From Salinisphaera sp040361255 (GTDB lineage Bacteria > Pseudomonadota > Gammaproteobacteria > Nevskiales > Salinisphaeraceae): a stretch of DNA of 64,000 bases. The stretch lies in assembly GCF_040361255.1 (NCBI RefSeq), contig NZ_APNG01000007.1, positions 62,001 through 126,000 of the forward strand. The letters run 5' to 3'. The notes beneath the pieces are model-generated. The model was not told where the DNA came from. It saw only the letters and a program-made list of their open reading frames with translations, and ran no database searches. This document shows, one piece after another, positions 16,673 through 24,943 of the stretch; within the stretch, counting starts at the first letter, position 1; each line of letters begins with the position of its first letter. Made by a program: the position numbers and the translations under genes.

Positions 16673-18973
16673 TTGAATAAGAAAACGAGCGGTAGCGCCG
16701 ACTGGCGCGACCGCGATCCGCAGTTCAAACACGAAAAAGGCAGCTACGCCGAACCGGTGCCCAGCCGCCAGCTCGTGCTCGACGACCTCGCCGAGGCCGG
16801 GCGGCCCCTGACCTGGGCCGAGCTGACCGAACGCTATGCGTTGACCGGCGATGCCGCTGAAGCGTTCGAGCACCGCCTGCGCGCCATGTTGCGCGACGGC
16901 CAGTTGCTGGAAAACCGGCGCGGCGCGCTGGGGCCGCTCGACAAGATGGATCTGGTGCGTGGGCGCGTACAGGGTCATCGCGACGGGTTTGGCTTTCTCA
17001 TCCCCGACGACGGCGAGCAGGACGATGTCTTTCTCAACCCGCGTCAGATGCGCCTGCTCATGCACGGCGATCGCGCGGTGGTGCGTATCGTCGGACGCGA
17101 TCAGCGTGGCCGGCGAGAAGGACGTATCGCCGAGGTGCTCGAGCGTGTCAACGACACGGTCGTCGGGCGCTTCGTCGAAGAGCGTGGCGTATGTCATGTC
17201 GTGCCCGACAATGCGCGCATCGCCCACGATATCCGCGTGCCCGAGGCCGATCGCAACGGCGCCGAACATAACCAGATGGTGACCGTTCGTATCGTCGAGC
17301 CGCCGTCCAAGCGCGTACAGCCGATCGGCGAGATCGTCGAAGTGCTGGGCGACCGCATGGCGCCGGGCATGGAGATCGATATCGCCATGCGCTCGCACGG
17401 CATTCCCTACGAATGGCCGCCCGAGGCGCTGGCCGAGGCCGAAGCCTTCGGCGACGCCGTCGCCGAAAAAGACAAGCAGGGGCGCACCGATCTGCGCGAT
17501 CTGCCCTTGGTCACCATTGACGGCGCCGACGCGCGCGATTTCGACGACGCTGTCTATGCCCGCAAGACTCCCCGCGGCTGGCGGCTGTGGGTCGCCATCG
17601 CCGACGTGTCTTCGTATGTGAAACCGGGCTCGGCGCTCGACGAAGAAGCCCAGCGCCGTGCGACCTCGGTGTATTTCCCCGATCATGTCGTGCCCATGCT
17701 GCCGGAGGCATTGTCGAACGGCTTGTGTTCGCTCAATCCCGAGGTCGACCGGCTGGCGCTGGTCTGCGAAATGCGCCTGGACAAACAGGGGCGCATGCGC
17801 TCGAGCCGCTTTTATTCGGCGGTGATCCGTTCGCATGCGCGCCTGCTCTACGAACAGGTCGCCGACTGGCTGGAAAACCCGGAGAACATGCCCGAGCGCT
17901 ATCGGGAATTGGCTCAGCCGCTGAACAACCTGCACGGGCTGTACGAGGCGCTGCTCGCCGAGCGGCGCGAGCGTGGCGCGATCGAGTTCGAAACCACGGC
18001 CACGCGCATCATCTTCAACGAAGATCGCAAGATTCAGCGCATCGTGCCCACCGAACGCAATGTCGCGCACAAGATCATCGAGGAATGCATGATCGCGGCG
18101 AACGTGGCTACGGCCACGCATCTGTCGAAAAAGCGCATGCCGCTGCTTTATCGCGTGCACAGCGGCCCGGCGGCCGACGCGCTCGAGGATCTGCGTGCGT
18201 TCCTGGCCGAGCGCGGACTCTCGCTGCCCGGTGGCAGCGATCCGCAGGCGGCCGACTATGCGCGGCTGCTGGCGTCCATCGCCGATCGCAGCGATGCGCA
18301 TCTGATCCAGACAGTGATGCTGCGCAGTCTGTCCAGGGCGGTCTATACGCCGCATAACGACGGCCATTTCGGTCTGGCGCTGGAAAACTACGCCCATTTC
18401 ACATCGCCGATCCGGCGTTACCCGGATCTGCTGGCCCATCGCGCGATCAAGCACCTGGAGGCGCGGCGCAAGCCCAAGACCTTCGACTACGACATGGGCA
18501 TGATGGAGGCTCTGGGCACCGTCTGCTCGGAAGCCGAAAAGCGCGCCGACGACGCCACCCGCGATGTCGACGACTGGCTCAAATGCGAATACATGAGCGA
18601 TTCGCTGGGCCAGACGTTCGAAGGCACGGTCACCGGCGTGACCTCCTTCGGGCTGTTCGTCGAGCTCGATGGTATTTATGCGACCGGCCTGGTGCATGTA
18701 TCGAGCCTGTCGAATGACTATTATCATTTCGACGCCCAGTCGCGTTGCCTGCGTGGCGAACGTTCAGGCGTGGTACACCGGCTGGCCGACAAGATGAAGG
18801 TGAAGGTCGCGCGCGTCGATCTCGACGAGCGCAAGATCGATTTCGAGCTGGTCGCGCCCGACAGTGCGGCCACCAAACGCGGCAAACCGGCGCCGAAGTC
18901 TGACTCGGGCAAGTCCGACAAGCGCAAGTCGTCCGGCAAGTCGCGCCGTCAAAGCAAGCGAGGTAAACGTTGA
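16673..18973 (+). CDS. rnr: Ribonuclease R
   Basis: RNase R is a processive 3'-5' exoribonuclease that can degrade structured RNA. The 766-residue protein has an N-terminal winged-helix region (LTWAELTERYAL), cold-shock domains (GRVQGHRDGFGFLIPDD), the RNB catalytic domain with DGADARDFDDAVY carrying the metal-binding Asp cluster, an S1 domain (FEGTVTGVTSFGLFVEL) and a Lys/Ser-rich basic tail. The start is a TTG at 16673 with GGAG seven bases upstream. An ATG at 16660 is in another frame and stops after six codons. The stop overlaps the next gene's ATG (TGATG). Confidence 0.96.
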   Translation: MNKKTSGSADWRDRDPQFKHEKGSYAEPVPSRQLVLDDLAEAGRPLTWAELTERYALTGDAAEAFEHRLRAMLRDGQLLENRRGALGPLDKMDLVRGRVQGHRDGFGFLIPDDGEQDDVFLNPRQMRLLMHGDRAVVRIVGRDQRGRREGRIAEVLERVNDTVVGRFVEERGVCHVVPDNARIAHDIRVPEADRNGAEHNQMVTVRIVEPPSKRVQPIGEIVEVLGDRMAPGMEIDIAMRSHGIPYEWPPEALAEAEAFGDAVAEKDKQGRTDLRDLPLVTIDGADARDFDDAVYARKTPRGWRLWVAIADVSSYVKPGSALDEEAQRRATSVYFPDHVVPMLPEALSNGLCSLNPEVDRLALVCEMRLDKQGRMRSSRFYSAVIRSHARLLYEQVADWLENPENMPERYRELAQPLNNLHGLYEALLAERRERGAIEFETTATRIIFNEDRKIQRIVPTERNVAHKIIEECMIAANVATATHLSKKRMPLLYRVHSGPAADALEDLRAFLAERGLSLPGGSDPQAADYARLLASIADRSDAHLIQTVMLRSLSRAVYTPHNDGHFGLALENYAHFTSPIRRYPDLLAHRAIKHLEARRKPKTFDYDMGMMEALGTVCSEAEKRADDATRDVDDWLKCEYMSDSLGQTFEGTVTGVTSFGLFVELDGIYATGLVHVSSLSNDYYHFDAQSRCLRGERSGVVHRLADKMKVKVARVDLDERKIDFELVAPDSAATKRGKPAPKSDSGKSDKRKSSGKSRRQSKRGKR

Positions 18974-19692
18974 TGAACCGGTCCATGACCCGAAAGAATT
19001 CCGCCATCCTGCTCGTCGCACTGCTGTGCACGGCGTTGTTCGTGACCGCCTGCGCGGGGGACCCCAACCGCAAGACCAAGATCGGTGCCGGCGTTGGCGC
19101 GGTCCTCGGTGGCATTGCCGGTTCCCAGCTGGGCGACAAGTCCGGCACCAACGCCGCGATCGGCGCGGCCATCGGCGCACTCGCCGGCGGCGCGACCGGG
19201 CGCTATATGGATAACCAGCAGCAAGAGCTCAACCAGAAGCTGTCGGCCGAACAGGCCCGCGACATGCTCGATATCACCCGTCTGAACGGCGACGCGCTCA
19301 AGATCGGCGTGGCCAGCGATGCCTCGTTCGCGGTGGATAGCGCCACTTTGTCGGGCAACGCCCAGAGCACGTTCAACAAGATCGCGGAAACGCTCAAGGA
19401 CTACGACAAGACCGCGATTCACGTGGTCGGTCATACCGATAGCACGGGCAGCGAGCAGTACAACATGAAGCTGTCGCAGGAACGCGCTCAGGCCGTGGCC
19501 CAGTTCCTGACCAGCCGCGGCGTGGATCCGCAGCGCGTGCTTACCTGGGGGCGCGGCGAATCCGAGCCGATCGCCAGCAACGATACCGAAGCCGGCCGTG
19601 CGGAAAACCGTCGTGTGGATATCGTGATCAAGCCGATCGTGGAAGGCCAGGAATCGCAGGCTTTCTCCGAGCCGCCGTACCTCGGCTCGTAA
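18973..19692 (+). CDS. OmpA-family lipoprotein with glycine-zipper segment (YiaD-like)
   Basis: A 239-residue envelope protein. The N-terminus is a lipoprotein signal ending in the lipobox VTAC (Cys at about residue 21 after the ATG). A glycine-zipper stretch (IGAGVGAVLGGIAGSQLGD and AAIGAAIGALAGGATG) follows, then a C-terminal OmpA-like peptidoglycan-binding domain with HVVGHTDSTGSEQYN, LSQERAQAV and the conserved AGRAENRRVDIVI. This is the YiaD/Pal-like layout, expected to tether the outer membrane to peptidoglycan. Its ATG overlaps the rnr stop (TGATG), an unusual insertion into the rnr-rlmB pair. Confidence 0.9.
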   Translation: MNRSMTRKNSAILLVALLCTALFVTACAGDPNRKTKIGAGVGAVLGGIAGSQLGDKSGTNAAIGAAIGALAGGATGRYMDNQQQELNQKLSAEQARDMLDITRLNGDALKIGVASDASFAVDSATLSGNAQSTFNKIAETLKDYDKTAIHVVGHTDSTGSEQYNMKLSQERAQAVAQFLTSRGVDPQRVLTWGRGESEPIASNDTEAGRAENRRVDIVIKPIVEGQESQAFSEPPYLGS

Positions 19693-19724
19693 GCGAGGCG
19701 TTTTCGGCCATCGTGCCGATCGAT

Positions 19725-19754
19725 GAAGCCCGGCATGGCCGGGCTTCTTTGTTT
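19725..19754 (+). terminator. Rho-independent terminator after the OmpA-like lipoprotein
   Basis: A perfect 10-bp stem GAAGCCCGGC / GCCGGGCTTC with loop ATG is followed by TTTGTTTG. It lies about 33 bases after the stop and 40 bases before rlmB, which implies that rlmB has its own promoter or relies on read-through. Confidence 0.88.
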
Positions 19755-19793
19755 GCAGCAATTCTTTCGAGCGACAAGAGCGGGGCATAGCCG

Positions 19794-20552
19794 GTGACAA
19801 GCGCAGACGAACGGGGCCTGATCGGCGGCTTTCATGCCGTGATGAGTGCGATTGAAAAGGATCGCGGCCTGGCGCGCATCTGGCTGGCCAGCGGCCGACG
19901 TGACGGGCGCGCCGACGCGTTGCGGGCTGCCGCGGCCGATCGCGGTATCGAGATCGTCAGCGCGGATATGGCCGCGCTCGATGCCATGCTCGCCGATGTA
20001 CGTCATCAGGGCTGTATCGCCGAGCGTGCGCTCGCGCGCGAAAAACGCGAATCCGACCTGCTGGATCTGCTTGCCGCCGCCGAGCGCCCCTGGGTGCTCG
20101 CACTCGATCAGGTTCAGGATCCGCACAATCTCGGCGCCTGTCTGCGCAGCGCGGCCGCCGCGGGCGTGACCGCCGTGATCGCACCGCGCAAGCGTGCCGC
20201 CGGGCTCACCGCTGCCGTACGCAAGGTGGCCGCGGGCGCGGCCGAGCGTATTGCCTTCGTGCCGGTGACCAATCTCACCCGCGCGATCGCACGCCTGCAG
20301 GACGAGGGATTCTGGGCGGTTGGCCTCGACGGCACGGCAGAACTTTCGATCTACGACAGCGACCTGCCGGAACGGCTGGTGCTCGTGGCCGGCGGCGAGG
20401 AAAAGGGCATCCGGGCACTCACCGCGCGCCAGTGCGATGCGTTGGTTTCGATTCCGATGGCCGGGGACATCGAAAGCCTGAACGTATCGGTGGCCACGGG
20501 CGTGGCCCTGTTCGAAGCGCTGCGCCAGCGCCGGCTGGCTACGCAGGGCTGA
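19794..20552 (+). CDS. rlmB: 23S rRNA (guanosine-2'-O-)-methyltransferase RlmB
   Basis: RlmB is the SPOUT-class enzyme that methylates the ribose of G2251 in 23S rRNA. The 252-residue protein has an N-terminal substrate-binding domain beginning IGGFHAVMSAI and the trefoil-knot motifs LDQVQDPHNLGACLRSAAA, VAGGEEKGI and SIPMAGDIESLNVSVATGVAL. The start is GTG at 19794. Position after rnr and before rpsF is the usual one. Confidence 0.95.
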   Translation: MTSADERGLIGGFHAVMSAIEKDRGLARIWLASGRRDGRADALRAAAADRGIEIVSADMAALDAMLADVRHQGCIAERALAREKRESDLLDLLAAAERPWVLALDQVQDPHNLGACLRSAAAAGVTAVIAPRKRAAGLTAAVRKVAAGAAERIAFVPVTNLTRAIARLQDEGFWAVGLDGTAELSIYDSDLPERLVLVAGGEEKGIRALTARQCDALVSIPMAGDIESLNVSVATGVALFEALRQRRLATQG

Positions 20553-20639
20553 AATAGCCCGCGCACGCGTTGCGTTGGGCGCGTCAAGCCCTTAGACTAC
20601 CGCGCCTCGCGGCGTTCGCGCCGCAGTCCTTGCTCCACG

Positions 20640-20685
20640 GTCGTTCAGGCAATCGAACAGGCCGGGGGCTGCAACCCGAAAGGAA
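20640..20685 (+). promoter_or_regulatory. rpsF leader, possible S6:S18 autoregulatory element
   Basis: The 138-bp gap before rpsF ends with a CCG triplet followed by a small GGG/CCC hairpin (about 20662-20677) close to the AGGAAA ribosome-binding site. Many bacteria carry an mRNA motif here, bound by the S6:S18 complex, that uses a conserved CCG next to a hairpin. The resemblance is by eye only. Confidence 0.28.
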
Positions 20686-20690
20686 ACACA

Positions 20691-21050
20691 ATGCGACACT
20701 ATGAAATCGTGTTTCTGGTCCACCCGGACCAGAGCGAGCAGGTGCCGGCGATGGTCGAAAAATATCGCGGCATCATCGAAAACGACGGCGGGACCATCCA
20801 CCGCCATGAAGACTGGGGCCGTCGTCAGCTGGCCTATCCGATCACCAAGATCCACAAGGCGCATTACGTGCTGATGAACGTGGAGTGCTCGCAGGAAGCG
20901 CGCGAGGAACTCGAAGACGCGTTCCGTTTCAACGACGCCGTGCTGCGTCATCTGGTGATCGCCCGTCACAAGGCCGATACCGACCCGTCCCCGCTTGCCA
21001 AGAACGCCGACGATCGCGGCGAGCGCAAGCCTGCTGCCAACGCCAGCTAA
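20691..21050 (+). CDS. rpsF: 30S ribosomal protein bS6
   Basis: Component of the central domain of the small subunit, binding as a dimer with bS18. The 119-residue protein begins MRHYEIVFLVHPDQSEQVP and contains RQLAYPITKIHKAHYVLMN, typical of bS6. An AAGGAAA ribosome-binding site precedes the ATG. First gene of rpsF-rpsR-rplI; the E. coli arrangement has priB between rpsF and rpsR, which is absent here. Confidence 0.97.
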   Translation: MRHYEIVFLVHPDQSEQVPAMVEKYRGIIENDGGTIHRHEDWGRRQLAYPITKIHKAHYVLMNVECSQEAREELEDAFRFNDAVLRHLVIARHKADTDPSPLAKNADDRGERKPAANAS

Positions 21051-21062
21051 GGAGTTTCGAAC

Positions 21063-21293
21063 ATGGCCCGTTTTTTCCGTCGCCGTCGTTTTTGCAAGTT
21101 CACCGTCGAAGGCGTCGAGGAGATCGATTACAAGGATATCGAGACCCTCAAGCAGTACGTCACCGAAACCGGCAAGATCGTGCCCAGCCGTATTACCGGC
21201 ACCGCGGCACGCTATCAGCGTCAGTTGTCCACCGCGGTCAAGCGTGCGCGTTTTCTCGCGCTGCTGCCGTACACCGATCGGCATTCGTCCTAG
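21063..21293 (+). CDS. rpsR: 30S ribosomal protein bS18
   Basis: The 76-residue protein starts MARFFRRRRFCKFTVEG and ends with the conserved ARYQRQLSTAVKRARFLALLPYTDRH block that binds 16S rRNA beside bS6. It lies 12 bases after rpsF with AAGGAG upstream. Length is normal. Confidence 0.98.
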   Translation: MARFFRRRRFCKFTVEGVEEIDYKDIETLKQYVTETGKIVPSRITGTAARYQRQLSTAVKRARFLALLPYTDRHSS

Positions 21294-21302
21294 GAGGCCC
21301 TC

Positions 21303-21908
21303 GTGGAAGTCATTCTGCTACAGAAAGTCCGCAACCTCGGCGACCTGGGCGATACCGTCAAGGTCCGTCCCGGTTACGGTCGTAATTTCCTGATGCCGCG
21401 TGGCATCGCGCTGCCGGCCACCAAGGCCAACCTGGCGGTCTTCGAAGAGCGTCGTTCCGAGCTGCAGGCTGCCTCGCAGGAACGCGAGGACCAGGCCAAG
21501 GCGCGTGCCGACAAGCTGCGTGGCACCGAGTACGTCATCGCCATGCGTGCCAGTGACGAAGGCAAGCTGTTCGGTTCGGTCGGTCCGCAGGAAATCTCGG
21601 ACGCGATCACCGAAGAAGGCGTCGAGGTCAGCCCGAAGGAAGTCACCCTGACCGAAGGCACCATCCGCCAGGTCGGTGAGTACAGCGCCTTGTTGCAGCT
21701 GCATGCCGAGGTCGAGGTCGAGGTCACCGTGATCGTCGCCCAGAAGACCGACATGGGCATCAACATGCCGCCGCGTCGGGCCGCCGACGAGGCCGAAGAA
21801 GATGCGACCGCCGACGAGCTCGATGGCGAGCGTGTCGAAGACGCCGGCGAGCCGGCCGACGAAACCGGCACCGAAGCCGACGCGCCGCTGGGCGAGCGCG
21901 AAGACTGA
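21303..21908 (+). CDS. rplI: 50S ribosomal protein bL9 with long acidic C-terminal tail
   Basis: bL9 stabilises the L1 side of the 50S subunit and helps frame maintenance. The N-domain (MEVILLQKVRNLGDLGDTVKVRPGYGRNFL, shown here as the family start), the connecting helix and the C-domain (DEGKLFGSVGPQEISDAI) are standard. The protein is 201 residues against a usual length near 150: after NMPPRRAAD there is a tail of about 50 residues very rich in Asp, Glu and Ala. The start is GTG at 21303 with AGGAGG upstream. The tail is part of one continuous frame, not a frameshift artefact. Confidence 0.95.
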   Translation: MEVILLQKVRNLGDLGDTVKVRPGYGRNFLMPRGIALPATKANLAVFEERRSELQAASQEREDQAKARADKLRGTEYVIAMRASDEGKLFGSVGPQEISDAITEEGVEVSPKEVTLTEGTIRQVGEYSALLQLHAEVEVEVTVIVAQKTDMGINMPPRRAADEAEEDATADELDGERVEDAGEPADETGTEADAPLGERED

Positions 21909-21944
21909 TTCGGTCGCCGTCGCGGCATTTTCTGCCCGACCTGA

Positions 21945-21974
21945 AAACGCCGCCTCCGGGCGGCGTTTTTTTTG
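21945..21974 (+). terminator. Rho-independent terminator of the rpsF-rpsR-rplI operon
   Basis: The stem AACGCCGCC / GGCGGCGTT (loop TCCG) runs straight into eight T residues (21967-21974). It lies 37 bases after the rplI stop and isolates the ribosomal operon from dnaB. Confidence 0.92.
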
Positions 21975-22060
21975 GTCCGCGCCTTGCGTAAACTCCAGCT
22001 TCATTCTCGCCGCGTACGCACGGCGAGACGCCCCTCGTTCGTGTAAACAGGCGATACGCC

Positions 22061-23416
22061 ATGGCCGAAGCCAAGTTGCCCCCGCATTCCATCGAGGCCG
22101 AGCAATCCGTGATCGGCGGCCTGCTTTTGTCCGAGCGTGCCTGGGACGAAGTCGCCGGGCGCATCAACGAAGACGATTTCTATCGCGAGGATCACCGCCT
22201 GCTGTTTCGCGGGCTGGCCGATCTCGCCGATACCGGCCAACCGCGCGATCTGGTCACGCTCACCGAATGGCTGCGTAGCCGCGGTCTGCTGGAAAAAGCG
22301 GGCGGGGCCAGCTATCTGGGCAATCTCGCTGCCGATATTCCGGGCGCGGCCAATATCAAGGCCTACGCGGATATCGTGCGCGAACGCTCGATCATGCGAC
22401 AGCTCATCCGCGCCGGCGACATGATCACCACCATGGGGTTCGATACCCAGGGCCAGACCGCGGCCGATCTGCTCGAATCCGCCGAAAAGGAAATCTTCGC
22501 CATCGCCGAGCGCGGCCGGCGCGGCGGCGAGGGCCCGCAGGGGCTCAATTCGATTCTCACCAAGGCGGTGAACCGGATCGAAAAACTCGTGGCCAACGAG
22601 GGCTCGTTTTCCGGCCTGCCGACCGGGCTCAACAACTTCGACAAGATGACCAACGGCCTGCAGCCCTCGGATCTGTTGATCCTGGCCGGGCGCCCGTCGA
22701 TGGGCAAGACCAGTTTCGCGATGAATATCGTCGAAAACGTCGCCATCAAGGAGAAGGTGCCGGTCGCCGTGTTCTCGTTGGAAATGTCGGCCGAACAGCT
22801 GGTTATCCGTATGATTTCGTCGTGGGGGCGTATCGATCAGTCGCGGTTGCGCTCCGGCCAGCTCACCGAGGATGACTGGCCCAAGGTCACCTCGGCGATC
22901 GGCATCATGAACGAAAATGCGCGGCTGTTCATCGACGACACGCCCGCGTTGTCGCCCTCCGAACTGCGGGCCAGGGCACGCCGGCTCAAGCGCGAACACG
23001 ATATCGGCCTGGTCATGGTCGACTATCTCCAGCTCATGCAGGTGCCGGGCACCAAGGAAAACCGCACCAACGAGATTTCCGAGATCTCGCGCTCGCTCAA
23101 GGCGCTGGCCAAGGAACTGGACGTGCCGGTGATCGCGCTCTCCCAGCTCAACCGCCAGGTCGAGCAACGCGACAACAAGCGTCCGCGCATGTCCGATCTG
23201 CGTGAGTCCGGCGGTATCGAGCAGGACGCGGACGTGATCATGTTCGTCTATCGTGACGAGGTTTATAACGAAGACACGCCCGACAAGGGGGTGGCCGAGA
23301 TCATCATCGGCAAGCAGCGTAACGGCCCGCTGGGCACCGCGCGCACGGCGTTCTTGTCGCATTTCACGCGTTTCGAGAATCTCCAGGAACACTACGACGA
23401 CGATTTCATGGAATGA
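22061..23416 (+). CDS. dnaB: Replicative DNA helicase DnaB
   Basis: Hexameric helicase that unwinds DNA ahead of the replication fork. The 451-residue protein has the N-terminal DnaB domain (PPHSIEAEQSVIGGLLL), a linker, and the RecA-like C-domain with Walker A GRPSMGKTSF, Walker B LVMVDYLQLM, DnaB motif SQLNRQVEQR and the arginine-finger region near KQRNGPLG. No intein is present. Position after rplI is conserved. Confidence 0.97.
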   Translation: MAEAKLPPHSIEAEQSVIGGLLLSERAWDEVAGRINEDDFYREDHRLLFRGLADLADTGQPRDLVTLTEWLRSRGLLEKAGGASYLGNLAADIPGAANIKAYADIVRERSIMRQLIRAGDMITTMGFDTQGQTAADLLESAEKEIFAIAERGRRGGEGPQGLNSILTKAVNRIEKLVANEGSFSGLPTGLNNFDKMTNGLQPSDLLILAGRPSMGKTSFAMNIVENVAIKEKVPVAVFSLEMSAEQLVIRMISSWGRIDQSRLRSGQLTEDDWPKVTSAIGIMNENARLFIDDTPALSPSELRARARRLKREHDIGLVMVDYLQLMQVPGTKENRTNEISEISRSLKALAKELDVPVIALSQLNRQVEQRDNKRPRMSDLRESGGIEQDADVIMFVYRDEVYNEDTPDKGVAEIIIGKQRNGPLGTARTAFLSHFTRFENLQEHYDDDFME

Positions 23417-23447
23417 TCGCCGTTTTCAGCCCAATCGGGATTGCGCC

Positions 23448-24515
23448 ATGATTCGAGCCCGCGCCGTCATCGACCGCGCCGCGATCGCCCACAACCTCAC
23501 GCGCGTACGTGCAATGGCGCCGCACAGTCGCGTGTATGCCGCGGTCAAGGCCGACGGCTACGGGCACGGCGCGACCACCGTTGCCAATGCGCTGGCCGAG
23601 GCCGATGGCTTTGCCGTATCGAGCCTCGACGAAGCGCTGCAGCTGCGCTGGGCCGGGATCGACAAGCCCATCGCCATGCTCTCCCAGCAGCTCGATGCCA
23701 CGGTCTGTGAACAGGCCGGCGAATATGCCTTCGAACCGGTGATATTCCACGCAAGCCAGCTCGACGCGCTCGAGCACCATATCGGCCCACCCCTCAAGGT
23801 CTGGGTGAAAATCGATAGCGGCATGCACCGGCTGGGCTTTGCGCCGGCGTATCTCGACGAGGTACAGGCACGGCTGGAAGCGCTCGAACGCGTCGAAATC
23901 GCCGGCTGGCTGACCCATCTGGCCTGTGCCGATGAGCCGTCGCGCCCCGAAACCCCGGCCCAGCTGGCGGTATTCGCCGAGGCCACCGCCAATCGTCGCG
24001 GTTTGCGTTCGATCGCCAATTCGGCTGCGGTACTGGCCTGGCCGGACGCGCATGCCGATATCGTACGGCCAGGCATCATGCTCTATGGCAGTTCGCCCAT
24101 GTGCGATCGCGATGCGGCCAGCTACGATCTCAAGCCGGCCATGCACTTGAGTGCGCCGTTAATTGCGCGTAACCATATCGCCGCCGGCGAAACCATCGGC
24201 TACGGCGCGACCTGGCGTACCCCCGAGGCGATGGATATCGGCGTGATCGGCATCGGCTACGGCGATGGCTATCCGCGCCATGCGCCCTCGGGCACGCCGG
24301 TGCTGATCGATGGCGTGCGTGTCCCTCTGGTCGGCCGGGTATCGATGGACATGATTACCGTGGATCTGCGCAGCGCGCCGAATGCGGCCGTGGGCGATCG
24401 CGCCACCCTCTGGGGCGGCGGCCTCGATGTCGACGAAGTCGCCCGGCATGCCGATACCATCGCCTACGAACTGTTCTGTCGATTGACGCCGCGGGTGCGC
24501 TTCGAGTTGGTGTGA
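23448..24515 (+). CDS. alr: Alanine racemase
   Basis: PLP enzyme that makes D-alanine for peptidoglycan. The 355-residue protein has the PLP lysine in AAVKADGYGHG near residue 35, the catalytic Tyr in GIGYGDGYPRH and the conserved GRVSMDMITVDL. ATG 23448, 31 bases after dnaB, is chosen because it gives the standard N-terminus; a longer frame reaches back inside dnaB. The dnaB-alr order is typical. Confidence 0.96.
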   Translation: MIRARAVIDRAAIAHNLTRVRAMAPHSRVYAAVKADGYGHGATTVANALAEADGFAVSSLDEALQLRWAGIDKPIAMLSQQLDATVCEQAGEYAFEPVIFHASQLDALEHHIGPPLKVWVKIDSGMHRLGFAPAYLDEVQARLEALERVEIAGWLTHLACADEPSRPETPAQLAVFAEATANRRGLRSIANSAAVLAWPDAHADIVRPGIMLYGSSPMCDRDAASYDLKPAMHLSAPLIARNHIAAGETIGYGATWRTPEAMDIGVIGIGYGDGYPRHAPSGTPVLIDGVRVPLVGRVSMDMITVDLRSAPNAAVGDRATLWGGGLDVDEVARHADTIAYELFCRLTPRVRFELV

Positions 24516-24525
24516 GCGTTGCTTG

Positions 24526-24940
24526 GGTATGAAACGCAGTGGGCTGTTCTGAAGAAGGCAGGTCGTCCGCGAATGAACGCGAATACACGCGAATAAGGCA
24601 AAGACGTAGTGCGCCAAGGCCGGCTTGGTGTCCACGCCGCACGCTCAATGCAGTCCGCAGATGGTCCCTCTATAAGCACTTTCGGTAATGCACCGCGAGA
24701 TGGCTTCGTTCTTCAAGACCAACCACAGATTTCGTAGATTACACAGATAAACACGCGGGCCACATGCGTCGGAAGGCAGTGAATGACCGCGATTTAGTGT
24801 CTTGATCTGCGTCGATCTGCGGACTGTGCCTTACCGCGAGTGCCACCCAAGCCAAGGCGTCAATACTGTCTATCGCCCACTACGGCCAAATCAATCAATC
24901 GGCGTAATCGGCGTAATCTGCGGATCAATGGCTTCTTGGC
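24526..24940. repeat. Composite intergenic repeat, copy A (about 415 bp)
   Basis: Non-coding unit in the 648-bp gap between the convergent genes alr and an alpha/beta hydrolase. It contains, in order: a 10-bp-period module with three CGCGAAT cores (24567-24595); a spacer with GGCAAAGACG; the block GATGGCTTCGTTCTTCAAG (24699 onward); a reverse 9-bp-period module with CAGATT cores (24722-24748); a central block with GATCTGCG repeats and the most conserved segment (24814-24857); and a forward 9-bp-period module ending CTGCGGAT (24896-24925). The outer CAGATT/AATCTG modules form imperfect terminal inverted repeats. The same order recurs at 33908-34645. Confidence 0.85.
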
Positions 24941-24943
24941 TTA

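Noticed and set aside
16660..16680. Six-codon mini-frame (MEQNLE) overlapping the rnr start
   Set aside because: It could be a coupling peptide, but so short a frame arises easily by chance, and the GGAG is better placed for the TTG of rnr.
16640..18727. 695-codon minus-strand open frame opposite rnr
   Set aside because: Shadow of the RNase R gene: no recognisable domain and biased Arg/His/Gln composition. The same applies to long antisense frames at 9630-11210, 12344-13789, 15015-16379 and 27832-29007.
24722..24925. CRISPR array
   Set aside because: Repeated units are only 9-10 bp, arranged in inverted pairs without uniform spacers, and no cas gene is present.
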